A stretch of DNA of 64,000 bases, taken from positions 1,418,501 through 1,482,500 of the forward strand of contig NZ_CP046393.1 of assembly GCF_009734185.1 (NCBI RefSeq), given 5' to 3'. The stretch is from Commensalibacter melissae (GTDB lineage Bacteria; Pseudomonadota; Alphaproteobacteria; Acetobacterales; Acetobacteraceae). Under the pieces are notes generated by a model. The model was not told the origin of the DNA. It did no database searches and saw only the letters and a list, made by a program, of their open reading frames with translations. Below, piece by piece: positions 1 through 9,335 of this stretch. Within the stretch, counting starts at the first letter, position 1. Each line of letters begins with the position of its first letter. The position numbers were made by a program, and so were the translations under genes.

Positions 1-889
1 AAAATCCTTTCAATATTATGAAAAAGTCACGCAAACATTGTTAGAAAAAGGGGTTGAGCGAAATTCAACGATTTTGGCATTCGGTGGTGGTGTTACAGGA
101 GATTTGGCAGGATTTTCAGCTGCCACCGTGTTACGTGGAGTGCCATTCATTCAAATCCCCACCACCCTGCTTTCTCAAGTCGATTCTTCCGTAGGCGGAA
201 AAACCGGTATCAATACATCGGTGGGTAAGAATCTGCTTGGGGCCTTTTACCAACCAGAAGCCGTTCTCGCAGATACAAAGATTTTGGACACACTCCCTCA
301 AAGAGAATTACAGGCAGGTTATGCAGAAATTGTTAAAGCTGGTTTGATCAATGATCCAGAATTATTCAAATGGTGTGAAAAAAACGGTAAAAAAATCATA
401 AGTAAAGAACATGCTTGTCTGGCCAAGGCCATCGAAATGGCTTGTCAATTTAAAGCAAGGGTTATTCAAAATGATGAATATGAACAGCAATCGACAGGCA
501 GAAACCTCCTGAATCTCGGTCACAGCTTGGGACATACCCTGGAAGCGGAACTGGGTTATGATGGTCGTTTACTGCACGGAGAAGCCGTTGCACTGGGTTG
601 CTGCCTGATTTTCAAATTATGCACTCAAATGGGAATATGTCCGGAGAAAGACACACAACGTGTCATTCATCATTTCGAATCTGTAAACCTACCTGTTACA
701 ATAAAAAGGCTTCCCCAACCCATACGGGCCTCAAATCTTCTTAATCATTTGAAACATGATAAAAAAAGCCAAAACAATAAAATAACGTTTATACTTGTCA
801 ATGGGATAGGAAAAGCTTTCACATCACAAGATGTTAGTGAAAAACAGCTGTACAATCTCCTAATCGAGGACGGTTGTATACAGGACTAA
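1..889 (+). CDS. aroB: 3-dehydroquinate synthase (5' end cut by window)
   Basis: AroB converts DAHP to 3-dehydroquinate, the second step of the shikimate pathway, using NAD and a divalent metal in the cytosol. The reading frame is open from base 2, so the gene starts before the window; the first in-window start-like codon at 38 is not the true start. Visible hallmarks are the NAD-binding GGGVTGDLAGF stretch, IPTTLLSQVDSSVGGKTG, and the metal histidines in GHSLGHTLE and LHGEAVALG. About 295 residues are present, compared with about 360 for the family, so only the N-terminal part is missing. In related genomes aroK usually lies upstream, but that is outside this view. The stop is TAA at 887-889, and a weak terminator-like hairpin follows near 1008-1030. 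Confidence 0.95.
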   Translation, partial: KSFQYYEKVTQTLLEKGVERNSTILAFGGGVTGDLAGFSAATVLRGVPFIQIPTTLLSQVDSSVGGKTGINTSVGKNLLGAFYQPEAVLADTKILDTLPQRELQAGYAEIVKAGLINDPELFKWCEKNGKKIISKEHACLAKAIEMACQFKARVIQNDEYEQQSTGRNLLNLGHSLGHTLEAELGYDGRLLHGEAVALGCCLIFKLCTQMGICPEKDTQRVIHHFESVNLPVTIKRLPQPIRASNLLNHLKHDKKSQNNKITFILVNGIGKAFTSQDVSEKQLYNLLIEDGCIQD

Positions 890-1190
890 AATTGTTGCAT
901 ATAAAACACATGAATTAATTCTAATCAATAAAGTATATATGAAAGATTGTCATTCAATAAAATCTTTTATAAATTGCCGAATATCTGAAAATCTTTATAG
1001 AAATTAGAAGGTAAAGACCTTTTCTGTGTTTTTTTAGTTACATTACATTAATAACTATAATCACCGCATTAAAATTCTTCTAATTTTTCAAAGATATAGA
1101 TTATAGTAAATTATAGAGTATAAATTTAAAGAGCTTCCGCCTTAATTGGCGGTCTATCGCTCGAAACTTATAAAAGAAGGATGTGTCAAG
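890..1190. other. Intergenic region between aroB and the OmpA-family gene
   Basis: This 301-base gap has no gene I can support. It is very AT-rich. A short stem (AAGGT at 1008-1012 with ACCTT at 1017-1021) followed by a T-rich run near 1022-1035 may end aroB transcription weakly. The 3' part must carry the promoter and leader of the porin gene, including the hairpin listed separately at 1131-1162. I could not identify convincing -35/-10 elements because the AT content makes such matches common. Confidence 0.5.
1131..1162 (+). promoter_or_regulatory. Stem-loop in the 5' leader of the OmpA-family mRNA
   Basis: CCGCC (1137-1141) and GGCGG (1148-1152) form a perfect five-pair GC stem with loop TTAATT. 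It is flanked by GAGC (1131-1134) and GCTC (1159-1162), which could form a lower stem. It lies about 40 bases upstream of the ATG at 1191 in otherwise AT-rich DNA. It has no T-tract, so it is not a terminator. In enterobacteria, 5' stem-loops stabilise ompA mRNA; a similar role here is inference only. Confidence 0.45.
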
Positions 1191-2348
1191 ATGCGTCTTC
1201 GCACTGCATTGCTTGCAACGACTTTCGCGGTTGCTACTCCCGCCGCAGCGATGGCTAGCACAATTACTGGCCCTTATGTTAGCTTAGGTGGCGGTTATAA
1301 CCTTGTTCAAACACAACATGCCCATTTCAAAAATGGTACCAATGCCGGTGGCAGGCTTGATAACGGTAAGGGAACCTCATCAAAACTGCGCCATAATACC
1401 GGTTTCACAACCATGGGTTCTTTTGGTTGGGGATTTGGTAACGGTCTCCGCGTGGAAGTTGAAGGTGTCTATAACTACTCCAACATCAGCGGACGTCATG
1501 GAACCCCTGTTTCCGCATACAAAACCAAAGGACATGACCAAGGTTATGGCGGATTGATCAATGTTCTTTATGATATTGACTTGCGTCAATTCGGCATTGA
1601 CGTCCCTGTCACCCCATTCGTGGGTATTGGTGCCGGTTATCTCTGGCAAAATATGGCTCCATTAGATACAGTTTACCGTAATGGCAATAAAAACCGTATC
1701 GGTGGAACAGGTGGAAGCTTTGCCTATCAAGGTATCGTCGGTGCCGCCTATGATATCCCAGGCGTTCCAGGATTGGCAGTTACAACTGAATACCGTATGA
1801 TGGGTCAATTGGATGATCATCGTTCATACAATTCAAGTGCATGGGTTGGCGGAAATCATTATAACAGCCACAGAGGCGTTAAAATGGATCACCGCTTCAA
1901 TCATCAATTTATTCTGGGTCTGCGTTATGCATTTGACACCGCACCACCAGCACCTCCTCCAGCTCCACCAACTGTAGTTGCTCCACCACAACCATCTGTA
2001 GCTCGCACCTACCTAGTATTCTTCGATTTCGACAAATCAGCATTGACACCTCGTGCACGTGAAATCGTAAGAGAAGCTGCTCAGGCTTCAACACGTGTTC
2101 AAACAACACGTATCGAAGTTAACGGATATACAGATAACTCTTCTGCACATCCAGGTCCTCGTGGTCAACGCTATAACATGGGTCTTTCAATTAGACGTGC
2201 TAAAAGCGTGAAAGCTGAATTAATCCGTGACGGTGTTCCAGCAACAGCAATTGATATTCACGGTTATGGTGAATCTCATCCATTGGTTCCAACAGGACCA
2301 AATACACGTGAACCACAAAACCGTCGCGTAGAAATTATTCTTAAATAA
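1191..2348 (+). CDS. OmpA-family outer membrane protein
   Basis: A predicted outer-membrane beta-barrel protein with a C-terminal peptidoglycan-binding OmpA domain. From the ATG at 1191 the protein has a clear signal peptide (MRLRTALLATTFAVATPAAAMA, cut before STITG), a glycine/aromatic-rich barrel of about 235 residues, a proline-rich linker (APPAPPPAPPTVV), and an OmpA domain with FFDFDKSALTPRA, VNGYTDNS, GLSIRRAKSV and NRRVEI. The domain is thought to anchor the outer membrane to the cell wall. I chose 1191 over in-frame 1146 because AAGAAGG (1174-1180) precedes it and the signal peptide then sits at the N-terminus. It is a single-gene unit ending in a strong terminator at 2376-2410. Codon use looks more GC-tolerant than its neighbours, consistent with high expression. 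Confidence 0.9.
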   Translation: MRLRTALLATTFAVATPAAAMASTITGPYVSLGGGYNLVQTQHAHFKNGTNAGGRLDNGKGTSSKLRHNTGFTTMGSFGWGFGNGLRVEVEGVYNYSNISGRHGTPVSAYKTKGHDQGYGGLINVLYDIDLRQFGIDVPVTPFVGIGAGYLWQNMAPLDTVYRNGNKNRIGGTGGSFAYQGIVGAAYDIPGVPGLAVTTEYRMMGQLDDHRSYNSSAWVGGNHYNSHRGVKMDHRFNHQFILGLRYAFDTAPPAPPPAPPTVVAPPQPSVARTYLVFFDFDKSALTPRAREIVREAAQASTRVQTTRIEVNGYTDNSSAHPGPRGQRYNMGLSIRRAKSVKAELIRDGVPATAIDIHGYGESHPLVPTGPNTREPQNRRVEIILK

Positions 2349-2375
2349 TTTTCAAGAAATTATCTGAATAATGTA

Positions 2376-2410
2376 AAAGAGATACTTAGAATTAAGTATC
2401 TCTTTTTATT
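2376..2410 (+). terminator. Rho-independent terminator after the OmpA-family gene
   Basis: A perfect 13-pair stem: AAAGAGATACTTA (2376-2388) with its reverse complement at 2393-2405, tetraloop GAAT, then a T-rich run to 2410. It sits 28 bases after the stop codon of the porin gene and before the GtrA-like gene, so it should isolate the porin transcript. Confidence 0.85.
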
Positions 2411-2450
2411 TTGAAAAACAATCAGGCCAATTTATTTTTGAAGGTTCTTT

Positions 2451-2873
2451 TTGATATCAATCGGTCATAAACAACAATTTTTTCAATTTATCAAATTTGG
2501 TATTGTTGGATCATCCGGTCTGGGAATTGATATTCTAGCTGTATACTTGTTACGACCCTTAACTGGATTAACCATGGCAACCCTTGCTGCTTATTTTATA
2601 GCCGCAAGTTCTAACTGGTTCATAAACAGACTCTGGACATTTGGAAATATTAATCATCGTCATTCTATTTTTACACAATGGATACGATTTATTATGACCA
2701 ATATTCTTGGTTTTTGTTGCAATAGAGGAGTTGTTTTCTTTTTATTTTTCCTAAATTCGTTTTTTAGGTACTATGCTTTTATACCTTTAATTATTGGTGC
2801 AATGACTGGAATGCTAGCGAATTTCCATTTATCGCGCAAATTGGTTTATAATGATTCTATATCAAAAAGGTAA
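2451..2873 (+). CDS. GtrA-like small membrane protein
   Basis: A 140-residue protein with about four predicted membrane helices. The start of the domain (FIKFGIVGSSGLGIDILAVY) and the middle FIAASSNWFINRLWTF match the GtrA/DPMS family. These proteins are thought to move or present polyprenyl-linked sugars at the inner membrane, or to assist polyprenyl-phosphate glycosyltransferases. The chosen start is TTG at 2451, with AAGG six bases upstream; there is no early ATG. No glycosyltransferase partner is adjacent, so its substrate cannot be read from context. Its 3' end overlaps the convergent tenA by 12 bases. Confidence 0.75.
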   Translation: MISIGHKQQFFQFIKFGIVGSSGLGIDILAVYLLRPLTGLTMATLAAYFIAASSNWFINRLWTFGNINHRHSIFTQWIRFIMTNILGFCCNRGVVFFLFFLNSFFRYYAFIPLIIGAMTGMLANFHLSRKLVYNDSISKR

Positions 2874-3569
2874 ATTATTTTTTCCAACGTTCCAAAAGGC
2901 AGTTTCCAATTGAACAACATCCTTAAACTTACGTAGAATCATTGGATAACGTTGTTCCGCCCCATACTGAAAAGCAATTTGATCCAGAAACATAATACTT
3001 TTCTTTACAAGACTGTAATAGCTATCACTTCCGTACGTTTCCAACCAAGATAAATACGGATGGTCCCTTTTATCAAATTCTTGATCATTTAATAAATTCA
3101 AACCGATTTCACCATACCCTATCAAACATGGTAGTATTAGAATTACGATATCTAACAAATCACCCTGCATACTTTTTGTAAGCAAATATTGACTGTATGC
3201 AATAAGCTCGATTGATTTCCTTTCATTTTCAATAAAATCAATTTCTATTCCCCATTGCTTGCAATATGATAAATGCAATGGAAGCTCTATTTCGATAAGC
3301 CCTTTCAATAATGATAAAAAATATTGCATTTCCCATAATGAATTACTTTTATAAATCGCTAGGGCCTCAACACGACTGTAATCAAGAAGATATAAATAAT
3401 CCTGAACTAGATATTTTCTAAATTCCTCTGCCGGCAAGCTTCCCTTACCCAGCGCCTTGACAAACGGATGATGGATAAATTGTTGCCATTCCTTCTGGCA
3501 ATCCTGTCGTAACCGACCAAATAATCCTTCAGAAAATAAAGAATACGTATTTTTATCATTATCAAACAT
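2862..3569 (-). CDS. tenA: TenA-family aminopyrimidine aminohydrolase / thiaminase II
   Basis: TenA proteins hydrolyse 4-amino-5-aminomethyl-2-methylpyrimidine, salvaging thiamine breakdown products. The 235-residue protein carries the family features: FRKYLVQDYLYLLDYSR, the nucleophile cysteine in LPCLIGYGEIG, and the late glutamate in QLETAFWNVG. The length is normal. It is a single gene, overlapping the 3' end of the GtrA-like gene and divergent from alaS. I looked upstream (3570-3719) for a TPP riboswitch (CUGAGA-type element) and saw none, so control by thiamine pyrophosphate is not evident. Haloacid-dehalogenase fusions seen in some TenA proteins are absent. Confidence 0.85.
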   Translation of the reverse strand: MFDNDKNTYSLFSEGLFGRLRQDCQKEWQQFIHHPFVKALGKGSLPAEEFRKYLVQDYLYLLDYSRVEALAIYKSNSLWEMQYFLSLLKGLIEIELPLHLSYCKQWGIEIDFIENERKSIELIAYSQYLLTKSMQGDLLDIVILILPCLIGYGEIGLNLLNDQEFDKRDHPYLSWLETYGSDSYYSLVKKSIMFLDQIAFQYGAEQRYPMILRKFKDVVQLETAFWNVGKNNLPF

Positions 3570-3719
3570 TAAATCTTGACTTTCATGACAAAAGCTTAAA
3601 TAGCTGTACTATAAAAAACATTTTGAATAATAATATATACGGTTAGATTAATTTCCATATTACTCTTATCCAGTTCGTTTAAAATATTATTTTAACATAT
3701 CAGGATTGTTCATTCTACC

Positions 3720-6383
3720 ATGTCCACAACAATGCCAAGCACAAATGAAATACGGTCGCACTTTTTGAATTATTTTTCTAAAAATGATCATCAAATTGTA
3801 CCATCCTCATCTTTGGTTCCCCAGAATGACCCTACTCTGCTTTTTACAAATGCAGGAATGGTACAATTCAAAAATGTGTTTACCGGACAGGAACAACGTC
3901 CCTATTCACGTGCCACAACTGCACAAAAGGTTGTTCGGGCTGGTGGCAAGCACAATGATCTTGATAATGTTGGATATACCGCTCGTCATCATACTTTTTT
4001 TGAAATGCTCGGAAATTTCTCTTTCGGAGATTATTTTAAGGAAAAAGCAATCTATCTGGCATGGAACCTAATCACTGGCGAATTTAAATTACCCAGGGAA
4101 AAACTCCTTGTCACCGTTTATTCGGATGATAATGAAGCAGCTAATTTATGGAAAAAAATAGCTGGCTTTTCCGATGACCGTATTATCCGTATTAACAGTT
4201 CAGATAACTTCTGGCGTATGGGAGATACAGGCCCATGTGGACCATGTTCAGAAATTTTCTATGACCATGGCGAAGATGTATTTGGAGGCCCCCCAGGATC
4301 CAAGAACGAAGATGGAGACCGTTTCGTAGAAATATGGAATTTGGTTTTCATGCAATATTTTGAATATCCACCAGGTACACGAAATCCCTTACCCCGTCCA
4401 TCAATTGATACAGGAATGGGATTGGAACGATTTGCCGCAATTATGCAAGGGAAAAGAGACAATTTTGATATTGATACTTTTCAGGTCTTGATCAGGGCAT
4501 CTGCTGAAGTTACTAATACAGATCCATTTGGTCCCCATAAAGTCAGTCATCGTGTCGTTGCAGATCATCTTCGCTCTTCGGCTTTCCTTATTGCTGATGG
4601 TGTCTTACCGTCCAAAGACGGACGAGGTTATGTATTACGTCGTATTATGCGCAGAGCCATGCGTCATTTACACATGATCGGCACTCAACAACCGGTATTT
4701 TACAAGCTTTTACCTGCATTAATCGAGGAAATGGGAAGCGCCTATCCTGAACTGATACATTATGAAACTTTGATTTCTGAAACCTTATACAATGAAGAAC
4801 AACGTTTCAAATCAATGCTGGATCGGGGTCTTTCCCTTTTGAATGAGGAAAGCGGCAAATTACCGTCACATGGTAAATTGTCTGGTGATATTGCTTTCAA
4901 ACTGTATGATACTTATGGTTTCCCTCTGGATTTAACAGCTGACGCGCTTCGTGAAAAAGGATTGACCGTTGATCACGAAGGTTTTGATAAAGCCATGGCC
5001 GAACAACGTAACCGAGCCAGAGCCGCATGGGTTGGTTCCGGTGATAATGCAACTGAAACAATATGGTTTGAACTCAAGGATAAATTTGGATCATCTGAAT
5101 TTCTTGGATACAAGAATAATAGGGCTGATGCTGAAATTCAGGCAATTATCATTGATGGTCAATTGGTAAACCAAGCAGAAAAAGGTAAAGAAATCAGTAT
5201 CTTGTTAAACCAGACCCCCTTTTATGGTGAAAGTGGTGGTCAGGCTGGGGATCAAGGAATCATTTTCAATAAAAGCAGTATTATCGAGATTAAAGATACG
5301 CAGAAGAAACTTGGCGAACTGATCCTTCATCATGGAATTGTAAAAAAAGGCCAGATTAAAATCAATGATACGGTCACGGCTGAAATTGATACTGCTTACA
5401 GACAGACAATTCAGGCACATCATTCTGCCACCCATCTGTTACATCGTGCATTGAGAGAACAATTCGGGACACATGTCACCCAAAAAGGAAGTCTGAATAC
5501 AGCAGAACGCTTAAGATTTGATTTCAGTCTCTCCAAACCGATTACACGCAATGAACTGGATATTGTCGAAGCTAAGGTTAATGCACAAATCCGGAAAAAT
5601 TTACCGGTCAGAACGCAAATCATGACGCCGGAACAAGCTAGTAGACTTGGTGCAATAGCATTGTTCAATGAAAAATATGGTGAGGAAGTCCGTGTGGTTT
5701 CAATGGGAAATGGAAATGATATTGCCAATCCACAAACGGCATGGTCCATTGAACTTTGCGGTGGAACCCATGTCAATCGCACCGGAGATATAGGTTTATT
5801 TCATATAATTTCTGAAAGCGGGGTGGCTGCCGGAATAAGACGCATTGAAGCCGTTGCTGGTTTGGCCGCGGAAAATTATTTCAAACAGAATTTAAATATA
5901 TTAAATGAAATAGCCTTTCTTCTTAATACTGCCTCTGTACAACTTACCGATAGAGTGCAGTTCTTATTAAACGAAAGAAAAGAGCTAAAACAGCAAATAT
6001 CCAAATTGCAGCACCAATTGACAATCGGCAAAGACATGCAAAATGACATTGAAACAATCAATGGCATTGAACTTATTTTCCGTGATGTTGGTGAAATCCC
6101 GCCAAAAGAATTAAAACCTTTGGCTGAAAGTCTTGTTAAACAGCTTCAAAATGGAATAGCTGTCGTATTGTCATCCTTTGGTCACAAAGCATCCATCGTT
6201 GTTGCCGTAACTGCTGAATTAAGCAAAATTGTAAGTGCAATTGATTTGGTTAGAATGGCGAGTTCGATTGCGGGCGGTAAAGGTGGTGGTGGAAGACCAG
6301 ATATGGCGCAAGCTGGAGGACCTGATATTAATAAGGCAAATGATATTTTTGAGAAAATAAAAAGCCATATCAATTCTTTATGA
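3720..6383 (+). CDS. alaS: Alanine--tRNA ligase
   Basis: AlaRS charges tRNA-Ala and edits mischarged Ser and Gly. The 887-residue protein is full length. In order: the class II catalytic core starting [14 protein letters not shown] with [13 protein letters not shown] and GTGLERFA-like [15 protein letters not shown]; a tRNA-recognition domain; the editing domain with [14 protein letters not shown] and the CGGTH motif ([15 protein letters not shown]); and the C-Ala domain ending [16 protein letters not shown]. The start ATG at 3720 fits the family N-terminus. It is a single gene, followed by a clear terminator at 6394-6421. Confidence 0.97.
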   Translation: MSTTMPSTNEIRSHFLNYFSKNDHQIVPSSSLVPQNDPTLLFTNAGMVQFKNVFTGQEQRPYSRATTAQKVVRAGGKHNDLDNVGYTARHHTFFEMLGNFSFGDYFKEKAIYLAWNLITGEFKLPREKLLVTVYSDDNEAANLWKKIAGFSDDRIIRINSSDNFWRMGDTGPCGPCSEIFYDHGEDVFGGPPGSKNEDGDRFVEIWNLVFMQYFEYPPGTRNPLPRPSIDTGMGLERFAAIMQGKRDNFDIDTFQVLIRASAEVTNTDPFGPHKVSHRVVADHLRSSAFLIADGVLPSKDGRGYVLRRIMRRAMRHLHMIGTQQPVFYKLLPALIEEMGSAYPELIHYETLISETLYNEEQRFKSMLDRGLSLLNEESGKLPSHGKLSGDIAFKLYDTYGFPLDLTADALREKGLTVDHEGFDKAMAEQRNRARAAWVGSGDNATETIWFELKDKFGSSEFLGYKNNRADAEIQAIIIDGQLVNQAEKGKEISILLNQTPFYGESGGQAGDQGIIFNKSSIIEIKDTQKKLGELILHHGIVKKGQIKINDTVTAEIDTAYRQTIQAHHSATHLLHRALREQFGTHVTQKGSLNTAERLRFDFSLSKPITRNELDIVEAKVNAQIRKNLPVRTQIMTPEQASRLGAIALFNEKYGEEVRVVSMGNGNDIANPQTAWSIELCGGTHVNRTGDIGLFHIISESGVAAGIRRIEAVAGLAAENYFKQNLNILNEIAFLLNTASVQLTDRVQFLLNERKELKQQISKLQHQLTIGKDMQNDIETINGIELIFRDVGEIPPKELKPLAESLVKQLQNGIAVVLSSFGHKASIVVAVTAELSKIVSAIDLVRMASSIAGGKGGGGRPDMAQAGGPDINKANDIFEKIKSHINSL

Positions 6384-6393
6384 TACTGAATTC

Positions 6394-6424
6394 AAGGCAG
6401 GCTCATCATGGCCTGCTTTTTCAT
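6394..6424 (+). terminator. Rho-independent terminator after alaS
   Basis: GCAGGC (6397-6402) pairs with GCCTGC (6411-6416) around loop TCATCATG, extended by A/T pairs, followed by a run of five Ts. It starts about ten bases after the alaS stop codon. Confidence 0.85.
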
Positions 6425-6515
6425 TATAATTATTGGTTATTTATCCTGCATGATCATACTTTCGCCGTAAAATTGTACATAATATCATACAGTTAGCTGT
6501 TCAATTCATTCCGAA

Positions 6516-7220
6516 ATGAAAGATCACAATATGTCGGAAAACAACCCTCAACTAACCCTCTTTGATATTTTAAAAGGTGTAAAGAAATTTCGAACGGATA
6601 TTTATCCGGAACGTAAAGAATTATATTGTCAACTTGCCAATGGACAATCCCCTAAAACACTTTTCATAACTTGTGCAGACAGTCGAATAAGTCCTGAATC
6701 CCTGACCCAGCAACCTCCCGGAAATTTATTTGTCTTGCGTAATATTGGCAATATTGTACCTGCTTATGGTAACAGCTTCGGAGGAGTAACATCCGCAGTT
6801 GAATATGCAGTTTCCGCCCTAAAGGTTTCTACAATTATTATTTGTGGACATTCTGATTGTGGCGCGATGAGTGCCCTTATACATCCTGAAAAATTGAATT
6901 CAATGCCAGCCGTAAGAAAATGGTTGCAATATGCCGAAACAGCCCATGCCATTACGGATGCACTTTCTGCCACTGATGTCGGCCCCGAAAGCATCCAAAG
7001 TTTAACGGAACACAATGTCCTGCTTCAACTTGCACATTTAAGAACTCATCCTTCAGTTGCGGGTGCCTTGGCAAAAAAAGAAATCATACTTCAAGGATGG
7101 TATTATGATATTCCAAAAGGTAAGATTTATGTGTTAGATGAAGAAACAAGAAATGATATGACCGTCGATGAAGCTATTTTTATGTTGCAGAATCGTATCA
7201 ACCAAAATACCAAATCTTAA
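6516..7220 (+). CDS. Beta-class carbonic anhydrase
   Basis: Interconverts CO2 and bicarbonate with a zinc ion, supplying bicarbonate for carboxylases and pH control. The zinc ligands and catalytic dyad are visible: CADSRI (Cys, Asp, Arg) near residue 53 and HSDCGAM (His, Cys) near residue 110. Length (234 residues) is normal for the bacterial beta class, and there is no signal peptide, so it is cytosolic. ATG at 6531 (MSENN) is an alternative start with GAAAGA upstream; 6516 has no obvious ribosome site. The next gene begins before this one ends (overlap up to 53 bases), suggesting co-transcription. Confidence 0.92.
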   Translation: MKDHNMSENNPQLTLFDILKGVKKFRTDIYPERKELYCQLANGQSPKTLFITCADSRISPESLTQQPPGNLFVLRNIGNIVPAYGNSFGGVTSAVEYAVSALKVSTIIICGHSDCGAMSALIHPEKLNSMPAVRKWLQYAETAHAITDALSATDVGPESIQSLTEHNVLLQLAHLRTHPSVAGALAKKEIILQGWYYDIPKGKIYVLDEETRNDMTVDEAIFMLQNRINQNTKS

Positions 7221-8082
7221 GAAAACTATTGCTGTATTGAGCTGCTGGTTTGCTTTTTTTGCATCTTTTACGCTGCATGCCAGAACAATCAAGATAACCA
7301 CCTGGAACACAGAGTGGTTATTATCAAAATCAGATTTTGATAAATATGAAATACCAAATGATATTCAAGCAAGACACTCCAAGAATTTCACAAGATTGTC
7401 TTTATATGCAAGAAAATTGAACAGCGATATAATTGCCTTACAGGAAGTGGGATCAGTCGAAACCGCAAGACGAATCCTTCCTGAAGACCAATATGATTTT
7501 TATATAACTCAGGATAATATCGCCCAACATCCTGTTTTGGCCATTCGAAAAAAACTTTCTTACAATATTATAAAAAACCCTGATCTTACCGCTTTGAGTA
7601 AGAATGACAAAACCCATATTTTACGAAGTGGTCTTGATCTTACCCTATACGATCATCGCATAAATATTCGAATTCTGGTTGTACATTTAAAGGCTCATTG
7701 CCCTGAAAGATCTCTTTATTCCCAACAAAAAGCATGTAATATCTTGAATCAACAGAAAATAATTATCCAAAAATGGATTGCAGACAGAATAAAAGACAAA
7801 CAGGCTTTCATTATTTTAGGAGATTTTAACCGTATAGTGTCATTTAATGATGAATTTTTTCAATCCTTGTCAACAGAATCTAGTTTATCAATCCCAACAT
7901 CTCAACTTGCTTCACCATGCTGGGGAGGCAATTATTTTCTCGATGGATTTATTTTGGATCCAATCTTAAGTGAATCCACTATTCCTAATACGTTAAAAGT
8001 ATTGGTATACAAAGAAAAACAATATATGATGCATGCTGATCTGTCAGATCATTGTCCTGTCTCTTTAAATTTGTCTTTATAA
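7168..8082 (+). CDS. Exported endonuclease/exonuclease/phosphatase-family protein
   Basis: A 304-residue (or shorter) protein of the EEP superfamily, which cleaves phosphodiester or phosphate bonds with a metal ion. Motifs: TTWNTEWL near the mature N-terminus, ALQEVGS with the metal glutamate, LGDFNR, and the terminal LSDHCPVSL with the catalytic Asp-His. A hydrophobic signal sequence (LKKTIAVLSCWFAFFASFTLHA) precedes the domain, so export to the periplasm is likely. The ATG at 7168 lies inside the upstream carbonic anhydrase gene and adds about 18 residues before the signal core; no better ATG is in frame, so the true start is uncertain. The substrate (DNA, RNA, lipid or sugar phosphate) cannot be told. 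Confidence 0.8.
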   Translation: MKLFLCCRIVSTKIPNLKKTIAVLSCWFAFFASFTLHARTIKITTWNTEWLLSKSDFDKYEIPNDIQARHSKNFTRLSLYARKLNSDIIALQEVGSVETARRILPEDQYDFYITQDNIAQHPVLAIRKKLSYNIIKNPDLTALSKNDKTHILRSGLDLTLYDHRINIRILVVHLKAHCPERSLYSQQKACNILNQQKIIIQKWIADRIKDKQAFIILGDFNRIVSFNDEFFQSLSTESSLSIPTSQLASPCWGGNYFLDGFILDPILSESTIPNTLKVLVYKEKQYMMHADLSDHCPVSLNLSL

Positions 8083-8107
8083 CAAAAAATGATTTGTTCT
8101 TTTTTCA
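8081..8107 (+). terminator. Weak AT-rich terminator after the EEP-family gene
   Basis: AACAAA (8081-8086) and TTTGTT (8093-8098) can pair, and a CTTTTTT run follows. The stem has only one G-C pair, so it is a weak candidate. The rest of the gap to the convergent DUF2076 gene holds nothing else I can recognise. Confidence 0.4.
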
Positions 8108-8225
8108 CCTAAGATTTTTTAAATTTCCTCAATAATAAAAGCCTTTTATCACCTAATTTTTAAAAGGATCAATCTCGCAAGAAAGGTTAACCCTTTTATG
8201 ATTTAGACAATGAAATCAGTTAATA

Positions 8226-9134
8226 TTAAAAACTATCGTCTCCCCAGCCTCCATCATCATCACCCCAGTCACCACCATCATCAGAGCCCCAATCAGCAGA
8301 ATCTCCAGAATTACCCCAATTTGTATCATTTCCGCTGTTACTGAAACCATCATCAGCATAATTATCAAATCCGGCACCAGAATTGTTACCAGCATCAAAA
8401 TTCGGATCAACTGCGGTACCCTCACCCGTAAAGGGATCACTGCCAGCTGCTGTTCCTGCAAGCGGATCATTCGGATCTGCAGCAGACATTGGTGCAGCAC
8501 CATTAACTGCATGATGGCCACCAAACAATCCACTCAATGCATTATAAGCCATCATACCCCCGGCAACACCAGCTGCCGTTGACAATGCACTGCCTAAAAA
8601 TCCATTTCCACCCCGATTAAACATTCCTCGTTGATAACCTGGGGGATAATTCACAGCCGGAGGTTGTTGCTGTCCATAAGGAGTATTCATAGACTGATTT
8701 GTTTGTGGTTGTGGCCGATTAGGATTTCCTCCCCACCCTGGCGGCATTTGTTGGGATTGAGGCGACATTTGAGTTTGCGACCGGTTTCCGCCACCAAAAA
8801 GCCCTCCCAGAAATCCTCCTGAACGAGGTTGGCTTGATTGGGCCTGAGCCTGTTTCAGCTGTTGAATCTGTTGTTGCATCTGCTGTAATTGCCATTCCAG
8901 CTGACGAATACGATTCTGAGATTCAACCAAGGCGGCTTCCTGAACAATGGCCATTTGTGTCATACGATAACCCGCTTCAGGATATTTCTGCAAATTACTG
9001 TTAATCAGTTGATTGGCTTCAGAATCAATAGGGGGTAACGGACTGGCTGTTCCAACCGTATTTGGAGAAGCTGTTTTTTTCCCACTGACACGTTCAAAAA
9101 ATTGATTGATCAATTGCTGTTCGTCATTATTCAT
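8226..9134 (-). CDS. DUF2076-type periplasmic ligand-binding sensor-like protein
   Basis: A 302-residue protein whose N-terminus (NNDEQQLINQFFERV) and the helical region PEAGYRMTQMAIVQEAALVESQNRI match the DUF2076 family, annotated in proteobacteria as 'periplasmic ligand-binding sensor protein' without a proven role. Seen in order: helical DUF2076 core (1-90), a glutamine-rich coiled coil (LEWQLQQMQQQIQQLKQ), a Gly/Pro/Gln-rich low-complexity middle, a small-residue segment GFLGSALSTAAGVAGGMMAYNALSGLFGG that could be membrane-associated, and an acidic Asp/Trp/Gly tail with DWG repeats ending WGDDSF. No signal peptide is visible. Divergent from glyQ. Function unknown. Confidence 0.7.
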   Translation of the reverse strand: MNNDEQQLINQFFERVSGKKTASPNTVGTASPLPPIDSEANQLINSNLQKYPEAGYRMTQMAIVQEAALVESQNRIRQLEWQLQQMQQQIQQLKQAQAQSSQPRSGGFLGGLFGGGNRSQTQMSPQSQQMPPGWGGNPNRPQPQTNQSMNTPYGQQQPPAVNYPPGYQRGMFNRGGNGFLGSALSTAAGVAGGMMAYNALSGLFGGHHAVNGAAPMSAADPNDPLAGTAAGSDPFTGEGTAVDPNFDAGNNSGAGFDNYADDGFSNSGNDTNWGNSGDSADWGSDDGGDWGDDDGGWGDDSF

Positions 9135-9335
9135 CTTTGATTAACCTTTAAAATTATCTTTGGATTTCTCTTTGTATTTTAATTATAAGACAAATTTTTG
9201 AAGATGATTCACTTTTCTTGTCATATCATCAAGATCGTATTATTTATTTAATCTTATTCGTAACCATCGATAGACTAAAAAATAATTAACACTTATTATT
9301 CGTTATTTTTGCATTCTTTTGGAATTATATAATTC
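9135..9335. promoter_or_regulatory. Divergent intergenic region, DUF2076 gene / glyQ
   Basis: About 200 AT-rich bases between two divergent start codons, so it must contain promoters for both directions. No riboswitch-like fold, tRNA or repeat was recognised here. Confidence 0.4.

Noticed and set aside
3570-3719. TPP riboswitch upstream of tenA
   Set aside because: No CUGAGA-type conserved element or matching stems on the minus strand; the gap is short and AT-rich.
8216-8533. 105-residue open frame inside the DUF2076 gene on the same strand
   Set aside because: It is a frame-shifted reading of the repetitive acidic tail, rich in Met/Val/Ile, with no ribosome site.
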